From contig DASZZM010000015.1 of assembly GCA_035544895.1 (NCBI GenBank), positions 1-64,000 of the forward strand: a stretch of 64,000 bases of DNA, read 5' to 3'. Every line of letters begins with the position of its first letter. Position 1 is the stretch's first letter. Origin of the DNA: JASLEW01 sp035544895. GTDB lineage: Bacteria > Acidobacteriota > Thermoanaerobaculia > Multivoradales > UBA5704. Below, in pieces: positions 25,756-32,533 of the stretch. Position numbers and translations under genes: made by a program. The notes under the pieces are model-generated. The model was not told the origin of the DNA. It saw nothing but the letters and a program-made list of their open reading frames with translations, and did no database searches.

Positions 25756-27909
25756 TCACATCTCGAGCGCCGGCGCCCACCCCCTCGCCACGACCATCTG
25801 CATCGTCCACCGCCGCACCGCTTCGGCCGCGATTCCGACAAAGCGCGTCGACAGCGCGGGCGGCGTCGCGGTGCGCAGCCCGGAGCCGCGCAGCAGCGCC
25901 TCCCTCGCCGCCCGCGGCGCCATGCCTTGGCGCACCGCGTGAGCCAGCCACGCCGCGACCGCCACCTCCGGCGTGCCGGCCAGCCGCGGGTCCTGCAGAA
26001 AGACGGCGACCGGCAGCACTCGCCGCCACCCCTGGCCTCCGCCACCCGCGCTCAGCCGGTGCGCCGCCAGGGCCCACGCCTGGTGGTCGCCCACCGCCGC
26101 GCGTAGATGCTCCAGGGCGGCGGCCGGCACCGCGCGGTCGCCCTCCAGCCCGCGCTCCCGCCACACGGCGCGCGCGCCGGCCAGCAGCGCCGCCTGGCTT
26201 CTGCGCCATCCGCCCGCGACCTCTGCGACATCGGCGAGACTCGCGCCGGGGCTCCGTCTGCCGGCAAAGCCCGGCGTCGCCGGCGCCGGCATCCGGCCGC
26301 TGGCCGCGCGCACCGCCAGCGCCACCTCGCGGTGCAGCCGCGCCAGGTTCTCGGGGGTCAGATCGCCGCGCAGCAGGCGGGCCAGCGGCCGGTCGAGCCG
26401 CGTGTGCCGGCCCTCCGGCTCCGCCGCCCGGGGCGTTCTCATGGTCAGCGCCACCTCAGTCTGCGCCCGCTCGTAGCCCGCCAGGGCCCGCCGCCAGCGC
26501 TCCGCCGCATCGCGGGCGCCGCTTCCCGCGCCGCCGGCGCGCTCGAACTCGCGCCCCGCCGCCCGCAGCTCCCCGCGCCGCCGGCGCAGCTCGGCGCCGA
26601 GAGCGGCCTCGCGCTGCGCGGAGGCGATCCGCTCATGGCTCGCCAGCGCGCGGCTGCAGTCCGCGACCGCCGAGCGCGAGCCGCTCTCAAGCACCGCGGC
26701 TTGCGCCGCCGCGAGCGCGCGCCGCGCCCCATCGAGGCCGCCCGCCGCACCGCTCGCCCCCGCCGCGCGGTGCCGCCCTCCGCCCTCCACCTGCTCCTCT
26801 GTTAGTCCGTAGCTGCGCTCGATCCCGAGCCTCCGCTCGTGCAGGCGCCGGTAGTCCTCGAGCCGGTGGGGGTCGTGGCGGAGACACTCTTCGAGCTGCT
26901 CGGCGCGGCGCGCCAGCCGCACGCACTCCAGCCGCGCCAGCCGTGGCTCGATCGCCTCGCGGCAGGCTTCGAGGTTGCTCACCCGCAGCGCGAGCTCCGC
27001 GAAGGCCTGCAGGCACGTCTCGCCGGGGAGCCGTTCGGCCGCCCGCTCCGCCGCCGCCAGAGCCAGCCCGGCGCGCCCCTCCTCCCGCAGCAGGGTCTCG
27101 AAGCCATGCCGCAAGTCGAGCTCGAGCGATTCGAGCGCCAGCCCCGCCTCGGTCAGCGCCGCCAGCTCCCGCCGCCCGCCGCCGTCCCCGTCCAGGTGCC
27201 TGCTCTTCCGGTAGGCGTCGAGCCTCCTCGTGCAGGCCGCGATCAGCTCGCCGAGCCGCTCGTCACCCTGCGCCAGAACCGTCGCCCAGGCCGCGCCGCC
27301 GCCCTCCACCGTGCGCGCGCCCGCTTCAGGATGGTCCTGCCGTCGCTCCAGAGTCAGGAGCCGCGCACCGCGCTCCGCGGCGCTCTCCGCCGCCACCCAG
27401 CCGCCGCGCCCGCCGAGAGCACGGCCTTCCTCGGCCGCCGGGCTGGCAGCACGGCCGCCGCCAACACTGTCGTCTGCGCGCTCGGCGGCTCCCAGGCCGC
27501 CCAGCACCTCCGGCGGCGACCGCACGCCAAGCAGCCTCTCCATCTTCGCCGTCTGGGTGCGCAACCAGGCGAACGTCTCGACCACCCCCTGCGCCGTGGT
27601 CTCGTCCCACACACTCGGCGGCCGCTCCTGCAGCGCCTCATAGTCGGCCCTGGCCTTGGTGAAGTCCTCCAGGCCCAGCCCCAGCTCCCGCGCCGCCCCG
27701 CGGATCGTCTCGCGCCCCACCGGCAACGGCATCACCGCGCCAAAGTAAGCGCGGTCGTAAGCCACCAACAGCTCCCAGATGAGCCCCTTCTCGCTGAGCG
27801 CCACCCCGACCTCGCGCTCGCCGCGCCGCCGCAACCGCCTCTCCTCGCCCTCCGCCCGCCGCGCGCCCTCGGCGCCGACCCGCTTGCCTTCTGCGCTCTC
27901 TCCGCCCAT
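25756..27909 (-). CDS. Relaxase-tail paralogue 1: coiled-coil protein with conserved C-terminal module
   Basis: A 717-residue protein from the ATG at 27909. No named domain is recognised. It is paralogous to the proteins at 29964-32447 and 32534-34762 and to the relaxase C-terminal half. Shared blocks are: an N-terminal EVGVALSEKGL...AYDRAYFGA element (absent from the relaxase); the LELDLRH block with a long Glu/Arg coiled coil (LRVSNLEACREAIEPRLARL); LLRGDLTPENLARLHREVAL; and the C-terminal module at 631-717 with invariant Trp, Arg-Gln-Gly, two Pro and a final Trp. It is strongly charged, helical, without signal peptide or membrane spans. It may be a relaxosome component or a coupling-protein substrate; both are inferences. 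Confidence 0.75.
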   Translation of the reverse strand: MGGESAEGKRVGAEGARRAEGEERRLRRRGEREVGVALSEKGLIWELLVAYDRAYFGAVMPLPVGRETIRGAARELGLGLEDFTKARADYEALQERPPSVWDETTAQGVVETFAWLRTQTAKMERLLGVRSPPEVLGGLGAAERADDSVGGGRAASPAAEEGRALGGRGGWVAAESAAERGARLLTLERRQDHPEAGARTVEGGGAAWATVLAQGDERLGELIAACTRRLDAYRKSRHLDGDGGGRRELAALTEAGLALESLELDLRHGFETLLREEGRAGLALAAAERAAERLPGETCLQAFAELALRVSNLEACREAIEPRLARLECVRLARRAEQLEECLRHDPHRLEDYRRLHERRLGIERSYGLTEEQVEGGGRHRAAGASGAAGGLDGARRALAAAQAAVLESGSRSAVADCSRALASHERIASAQREAALGAELRRRRGELRAAGREFERAGGAGSGARDAAERWRRALAGYERAQTEVALTMRTPRAAEPEGRHTRLDRPLARLLRGDLTPENLARLHREVALAVRAASGRMPAPATPGFAGRRSPGASLADVAEVAGGWRRSQAALLAGARAVWRERGLEGDRAVPAAALEHLRAAVGDHQAWALAAHRLSAGGGGQGWRRVLPVAVFLQDPRLAGTPEVAVAAWLAHAVRQGMAPRAAREALLRGSGLRTATPPALSTRFVGIAAEAVRRWTMQMVVARGWAPALEM

Positions 27910-27942
27910 CCCGCCCAACCCTAGGCGGGCCCCCCATCGCCC
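27910..27942 (-). promoter_or_regulatory. Shared 5' leader of the relaxase-tail paralogues (copy 1)
   Basis: Reading toward the ATG at 27909, the leader contains CTAG (27921-27924) and GGTTGGGCGGG just before the start. Above it lies a weak GGCG/CGCC stem (27924-27927 with 38-41). The same order, CTAG then GTYGGC then ATG at 11-16 bases, precedes the other two paralogues. This copy is the most diverged. Confidence 0.35.
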
Positions 27943-28120
27943 AGAGGATTTCGAGTACTCCCGCGATGTCCGCCTATCTTGGGACTGGTAGGGACTGCCC
28001 GTCGGTGGAAGCGAAAGTCCGGGCCGAAGGGCCGCCCGAGATCGCCGTCTCTCGACCCGGAAACGCAGGTATAGTCAGAATGTAGTAATGAGCACTCAGT
28101 GAATACTTCTACCTCCCTGA

Positions 28121-28126
28121 TATACT
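28121..28126 (+). promoter_or_regulatory. Extended -10 element for the abiEi gene
   Basis: TATACT at 28121-28126 is preceded by TGA (28118-28120), giving a TGnTATACT extended -10. The GTG at 28135 follows eight bases later, so the message would be leaderless. This supports 28135 rather than 28099 as the start of the downstream gene. No clear -35 is seen, as allowed for extended -10 promoters. Confidence 0.45.
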
Positions 28127-28134
28127 TCCTGCCC

Positions 28135-28959
28135 GTGCAGCGACCCCATCCTCCTCCGCCGCGAGACCCGAAGGAGACGCTCCGCCGCCTCGCCCGCGGC
28201 GCGCGAGGAGGGCTCTTGACGACCCAACGCTCGGCCGAGCTGCTGGGTCTCCCGCCGCACCAGGCGTCCCTCACCCTTGGGCGCCTCGTCCGCCGCTGCT
28301 GGCTGTCGCGCATCCGCCGCGGCCTCTACCTCGTGCTTCCGCTCGAAACCGGTCGCGAGGGAAGCGCGATCGAGGACCCCTGGGTGCTCGCCCGCGAGCT
28401 CTACGCCCCGTGCTACATCGGCGGCTGGACCGCCGCCGAGCACTGGGGGCTCACCGAGCAGCTCTTCCGCTCGACCTTCGTCGTCACGGCGGCGGCCATT
28501 CGCCGCTCGACCGAGACCTTCCTCGGCGCGGAGTTCCACCTCGTCCGCTCCCGGCCCGACCACGTGGCACGCGCCGCCGTCATCTGGCGTGGCCGCGAAA
28601 AAGTCGCGGTCGCGGACCGCGAGCTGACGATCGCCGATGCGCTCGCCACGCCCGGCTGGCTCGGCGGCGTCCGGCCTCTCGCCGACATCCTCCGCCGCTA
28701 CCGGGAGTCCAAGCAGTGGAACCCGCCGCGATTGGTCGAACGACTCGACCAGATCGGCTCCGGCGCGGCCTTCAAGCGCTTGGGCTACCTCGCTGAAACC
28801 GTGTTGGACGCCGATCCCCGCCTGGTCGGCGCCGCCCTGGCGCGGCTCACCACCGGCCTCGTCAAGCTCGACCCGAGCGTCGCCGAGCGCGGCCTCATCA
28901 ACACGCGATGGCGGCTGTGGGTCAACGTCCCTCTCGCCAAGGGCGGAGCCGCGGCATGA
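28135..28959 (+). CDS. abiEi: AbiEi-family antitoxin / transcriptional regulator
   Basis: 274 residues from the GTG at 28135 (an in-frame GTG at 28099 is an alternative). The N-terminal winged helix is typical of AbiEi (LRRLARGARGGLLTTQRSAE, LLGLPPHQASLTLGRLVRRC, LSRIRRGLYLVLP). The middle has DPWVLARELYAPCYIGGWTA AEHWGLTEQ and ADRELTIADALATP, the usual antitoxin core. AbiEi represses its own operon and neutralises the AbiEii nucleotidyltransferase toxin (type IV TA, phage abortive infection). Its stop overlaps the next start as ATGA, as in intact abiE operons, but the toxin is truncated. It lies opposite in strand to the mobilisation genes on both sides. Confidence 0.85.
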   Translation: MQRPHPPPPRDPKETLRRLARGARGGLLTTQRSAELLGLPPHQASLTLGRLVRRCWLSRIRRGLYLVLPLETGREGSAIEDPWVLARELYAPCYIGGWTAAEHWGLTEQLFRSTFVVTAAAIRRSTETFLGAEFHLVRSRPDHVARAAVIWRGREKVAVADRELTIADALATPGWLGGVRPLADILRRYRESKQWNPPRLVERLDQIGSGAAFKRLGYLAETVLDADPRLVGAALARLTTGLVKLDPSVAERGLINTRWRLWVNVPLAKGGAAA

Positions 28960-29070
28960 TCGGCAAACACGACATTCTCGACCGTGCCCGCGAATGGCAG
29001 TTGCGGGCCGACGTCGTCGAGAAGGATTACGTGCTCGGCTGGGTCTTGGCGGCGCTCGCCCAACTCCTCC
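28956..29070 (+). pseudogene. abiEii: Truncated AbiEii-family toxin
   Basis: The ATG at 28956 overlaps the abiEi stop. The first ~36 residues (IGKHDILDRAREWQLRADVV then EKDYVLGWVLAALAQ) are the standard N-terminus of AbiEii/AbiGii nucleotidyltransferase toxins, including the Glu-Lys-Asp-Tyr box. The expected next motif, the FKGGTAL-type nucleotidyltransferase core, is missing. After about 29065 the frame becomes unrelated and runs antisense into the methyltransferase gene. The toxin is therefore broken by deletion or insertion and cannot be active. The end coordinate is approximate. Confidence 0.8.
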
Positions 29071-29132
29071 AAGAAGTCGGGTGCGCCGCGCGTGTCGAGC
29101 TCGTGGCCCGTAGGTGGAAGGCGCCGACCGTC

Positions 29133-29735
29133 TCAGCGGCGCCGCGGCACGAACCGCGGCACACTGAGGCTGTAGTCAACGTAGGCCTGGCCGAAGCGGG
29201 CGCGCAGCTCGCGCTCCTCGAGCAACACGACCAGGAAGAGCACGGCACAGCTCAGAGCCAGCAGGACGTAGAGACCGCCGTAGTTTGCGAACAATGCCCA
29301 GCCGAGAGAACCCAGGACGAACTCGACGTACCGGGGATGGCGGATGCGGCCGTAGATGCCTTCGGTCAGCAGGCCAACACCGTGCTGTTCCGGGGAGAGC
29401 TCCGGCAGCCCTGCCAGCATCGCGAACTTGAGCTGCCGGCGGCGCCGCCGGCTCACCCAGGCGGAGGCAACGACGAGCGGCACCGCCAGGGAGATCGCCA
29501 GAGGGTTGGTCCCGAGGTCGCGTCCCAGTAAGCGATCGCGGACGGGAAAGAGCGCGGCGATGGTGACGGCGTAGAAGACCCCCAGGAACCAGAAGGTGCG
29601 CCGCGCGCCCACCCGGCGCCAGAACCCGATGAAGGGGTGCACGATGAACCAGTACAGCAGCGCCGGCGGCACCGCGACCGCCAGCAGGACGCCCATCGCG
29701 TAGCGGGCGAGGCTCACCCCATGGCTCCAGCTCAT
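29133..29735 (-). CDS. Membrane methyltransferase of the ICMT/PEMT type
   Basis: 200 residues from the ATG at 29735 with GGAG upstream (a TTG seven codons earlier is an alternative). Five hydrophobic spans are visible (for example MGVLLAVAVPPALLYWFIV and FWFLGVFYAVTIAALFP). The C-terminal box is typical of isoprenylcysteine carboxyl methyltransferase-like proteins: GIYGRIRHPRYVEFVL (the RHP motif that binds S-adenosylmethionine), then LEERELRARFGQAYVDYSLSVPRF, where Glu-Glu and the terminal Arg/Pro pattern are family hallmarks. The substrate is unknown; bacterial members often methylate lipids or small molecules. It sits in the insert that separates paralogues 1 and 2. Confidence 0.82.
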   Translation of the reverse strand: MSWSHGVSLARYAMGVLLAVAVPPALLYWFIVHPFIGFWRRVGARRTFWFLGVFYAVTIAALFPVRDRLLGRDLGTNPLAISLAVPLVVASAWVSRRRRRQLKFAMLAGLPELSPEQHGVGLLTEGIYGRIRHPRYVEFVLGSLGWALFANYGGLYVLLALSCAVLFLVVLLEERELRARFGQAYVDYSLSVPRFVPRRR

Positions 29736-29963
29736 CGTCGCGCTCCAGTGCGTCAAACAGACGATATCTCATCGAGTCGAGGGACGTGGTCTCTTCACGC
29801 TCTCGCGGACGTCGGAGGCCTCGATCTGAGTTCTACGAAATCGAGACCGCCAGCGGTAGAAACGTGTTGTCCTCTCTGCCGCAGCCTGCGAAGAACGGAT
29901 CGGTCGCGCGAGCCTTGACGAGCGCCGGTTGAGCCGCGGAGGCCACCTGCGTGACGGCCCCCC

Positions 29964-32447
29964 TCAGATCTCCAGCCGCAGCTCTTGCGTCCTCTCCCGC
30001 GCCAGCCGCATGATCCACTGCATCACCACCTGCGCCGCCATCCTGGTGAACCGCGCCGAATACGCCCGCGGCGTGCCGAGCCGGAACCCGGCGCCGCGCG
30101 TCAGGCTCTCGCTCGCCGTGCGCGGCGCCACCCCCTGACGCATGCTGTGCGCCGCCCATGCCGCAATCGCCCGCTCGGGCGCTCCCGCAAACCGCGGATG
30201 CTCGACAAACGCCCTGGCCGGCAGCACCCGCCGCACCGCCAGCAGGTCGGCCTCCGCCCCCAGCCGCTGCACCGTGGCGGCGGCCCCCTGATAGCCGGCC
30301 GCCGCCACGCGCAGCCGCTCGAACGCGGCGCCCGGCGCCTGCCCCTCGCGCCCCGGCGCGCGCTGCCAGCCCGCCTCGCGCACCGCCCGCAGCAGCTCCA
30401 CATGACGCCGCCCCAGCTCCGCTACCGCCTCGCCGAGCTCCCGCCCCGCCGGCTGCAACGCGGGCGCCGGCGGCGGCATGCGCCCAGTCGCCGCGCGCAC
30501 CGCCAGCGCCGCCTCGCGGTGCAGCCGCGCCAGATTCTCTGGTGTCAGATCGCCCCGCCGCAGCCGCGCCAGCGGCACCTCCAGCCGCGCCAGCGCTCCC
30601 TCCCCCGCCGCCCGCGGCGGGCGCATCGCCAGGGCGGCGTTGGTCTGCGCCACCTGATAGCGCCCGAGCGTGTGGCGCCAGCGCGCGGCGAGCCCCGGCG
30701 CGACCCCTCCCGGCAGGCTCCGCGCGCGCTCGATCTCGCCTGCCGTCGCCCACAGCTCACGCTCGCTCCTGCGCAGCCTCGTCATTAGGTCGCGCCCCAG
30801 CTCGGCGACCCGGGCGGCGTGGTGGTCGGCGATCGCCCGCCCGGTCTCCCGCAGCGTCTCGCGCGACGGCTTGGCCTGCAGGGCCGCCGCCGCCAGATCG
30901 AACGCCCGCCGCGCCGCCCCCGGGTCCTTGACCATGCCCCCGAAGAGGCCCTCCAACCGTGCGCCCCTGCCCTCGCCTCGCCGGCCCCCGGCGCCGTACG
31001 CGTGCTCGAGGCCCAGCCGGCGCTCGACCAGCCGCGTGTACTCGATCAGGTCTTCCGCCACCGGATCGGTCGTCAGCCGCGCCTCGAGCCGCGCGGCCTC
31101 GCGCCCCAGCCGTCCGCTCTCGAGCGCCGCGAGCCGCGGCTCCAGCGCCTCGCGTTGCGCTTCGAGTCCGCTCACCCGCAGCGCCAGCCGCTCGTAGCTC
31201 TCGAGCTGCGCCGCGCCGGGCTCGCGCCCGGCCGCCGCCTCGGCCTGCGCCAGCGCCGCCGCGGCGCGGTCGTGCTCGAACACGACGACCTGGTACTCGC
31301 GCCGCCGGTCGAACTCGAAACCCTGCAGCTCGAGCTCGGCCTCGGTCATCGCGACGAGCGCCTCGCGCCGGCCGCCGGCGCCCTCGCCGCCCTCTTCGTG
31401 GTAGGCCCGCCGGCAGGCTTCGTAGGCCGCCACCAGCTCGTCCAGCCGCTCGCCGGCCGCGGCCGGCGCGAGCACTCCCGCCAGGCCCGCTCCCTCCGCC
31501 TCGGGACCCATCCTGCCCTGCGGCTCCACCTCACCCGGAGCCGGCGCAAGCGCCGCCTCCGCCTCCAGACCCCTTCTCCCCTCCGGCTCCAACGTACCCG
31601 CAGCCCGAGCGGGCGCCGCCTCCGCCACCAGGCCCATCCTCCCCTCCGGCTCCAGCGCACCCGCAGCCGGCGCGGGCACCAGTTCCGCCTCCCGTACTTC
31701 GCCTGCCTCGGGGAGGGGCGGAGTCGACGCGGGACTCACCGTTTCGTCCGCCGCCAGCGCCGCCGCCTGCTCCCGCCCCTCCACCTGCGCCAGACCTTCG
31801 CGCAATGCCACCGCGAGCTGGCGCTCCGCGTCCGGCGTCAGCAGCCTTCCACCGCGCCCCGGAGCCAGGCCGGCTCCCTCCGGCGGCGGCCCGGCCAGGG
31901 GCCCTCTCCGCGCGCCCCCCGGCTCCGGGCGCTCCGCCTCCGGCGTCGGCGGCGGTACGCCGAGACCCGGAGCCCTGCTCGGTGGCTCCTCCGGCGTCGC
32001 AAACACCTGCTCCCGCCGCACGCCTCCCGCTCCCGGCCGCGCCGCCTCCGGCGGCAGCAGCGCCACCCCGGTCAGGTCCTCGAGCCGCCCCTCGAGCGTC
32101 CGCAGCTGCCGGAACGTCGTCACCACCCGCTCCGCCCGCGTACCGTCTCCGATGGCGAGCGGATGCTCGCTCAGGCCGGCGTAGAGATCCGCCTTGGCCT
32201 CGATGTGCCGGTGGCGCGTCGCGGCGACCGCCCGGGCGGTCCGCTCGAAAGCCTGCCAGTCGTCGGGCGCCGGCGGCGTGGCGCCGAAAAACCGCCCCGC
32301 GTAGGCGAGCTCGAGCTCGAGGAACGGCCCCTCCTCGCCGAGCAGATTGCCGATCTCGTGGTCGGCGCGCAGGCGCAAGACCCGCTCCTCGCGCTCGGCC
32401 TGCGCCGCCGCCTCGCCCCCGCGGCCCTGCGGGATCGGATCGCCCAT
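29964..32447 (-). CDS. Relaxase-tail paralogue 2: coiled-coil protein with conserved C-terminal module
   Basis: An 827-residue protein, ATG at 32447. Its N-terminus (HEIGNLLGEEGPFLELELAY then FFGATPPAP) matches the other two paralogues. RTLEGRLEDLTGVALLP follows, then a Pro/Gly-rich linker with three 21-residue repeats (258-320). The shared second half comprises GFEFDRRREYQV, a coiled coil (LRVSGLEAQREALEPRLAAL), RRGDLTPENLARLHREAAL near residue 632, and the C-terminal module at 741-827. It aligns to the relaxase tail throughout its second half. No catalytic motif, signal peptide or membrane span is seen. Its start lies 86 bases after paralogue 3's stop, so those two are one operon. Confidence 0.75.
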   Translation of the reverse strand: MGDPIPQGRGGEAAAQAEREERVLRLRADHEIGNLLGEEGPFLELELAYAGRFFGATPPAPDDWQAFERTARAVAATRHRHIEAKADLYAGLSEHPLAIGDGTRAERVVTTFRQLRTLEGRLEDLTGVALLPPEAARPGAGGVRREQVFATPEEPPSRAPGLGVPPPTPEAERPEPGGARRGPLAGPPPEGAGLAPGRGGRLLTPDAERQLAVALREGLAQVEGREQAAALAADETVSPASTPPLPEAGEVREAELVPAPAAGALEPEGRMGLVAEAAPARAAGTLEPEGRRGLEAEAALAPAPGEVEPQGRMGPEAEGAGLAGVLAPAAAGERLDELVAAYEACRRAYHEEGGEGAGGRREALVAMTEAELELQGFEFDRRREYQVVVFEHDRAAAALAQAEAAAGREPGAAQLESYERLALRVSGLEAQREALEPRLAALESGRLGREAARLEARLTTDPVAEDLIEYTRLVERRLGLEHAYGAGGRRGEGRGARLEGLFGGMVKDPGAARRAFDLAAAALQAKPSRETLRETGRAIADHHAARVAELGRDLMTRLRRSERELWATAGEIERARSLPGGVAPGLAARWRHTLGRYQVAQTNAALAMRPPRAAGEGALARLEVPLARLRRGDLTPENLARLHREAALAVRAATGRMPPPAPALQPAGRELGEAVAELGRRHVELLRAVREAGWQRAPGREGQAPGAAFERLRVAAAGYQGAAATVQRLGAEADLLAVRRVLPARAFVEHPRFAGAPERAIAAWAAHSMRQGVAPRTASESLTRGAGFRLGTPRAYSARFTRMAAQVVMQWIMRLARERTQELRLEI
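31488..31676. repeat. Three 63-bp tandem repeats in the linker of paralogue 2
   Basis: Residues 258-278, 279-299 and 300-320 are imperfect copies of a 21-residue unit (cores ALEPEGRMGLVAEA, TLEPEGRRGLEAEA and EVEPQGRMGPEAEG). At DNA level these are three head-to-tail 63-bp units on the minus strand. The in-frame unit length means that copy number can change without loss of the protein. Confidence 0.8.
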
Positions 32448-32482
32448 CGGCCGCCGACCCTAGACCGCCCGGCCGGCGGCGC
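32448..32482 (-). promoter_or_regulatory. Shared 5' leader of the relaxase-tail paralogues (copy 2)
   Basis: Reading toward the ATG at 32447, a CCGCC/GGCGG hairpin (arms 32465-32469 and 32475-32479) is followed by CTAG (32460-32463), GGGTCGGCGGCCG and the ATG. Paralogue 3 has the same order and spacing (hairpin, CTAG, GCGTCGGCCCG, ATG). It is likely a common translation-control or promoter element inherited by duplication. Confidence 0.45.
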
Positions 32483-32533
32483 CGCAATTTCCGGCTCGCG
32501 AGGCAGGCGGCGCTCATGCCGGCCGCCGCGCCC

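Noticed and set aside
28956..29531. Full-length AbiEii toxin
   Set aside because: The frame stays open but loses all similarity after ~36 residues and lacks the nucleotidyltransferase core. The rest is the antisense of the methyltransferase gene.
14291..31676. CRISPR array for the tandem repeats at 14291, 24652 and 31488
   Set aside because: Units are contiguous, in frame and without spacers, and lie inside protein genes. No cas genes or spaced repeats were seen in the window.
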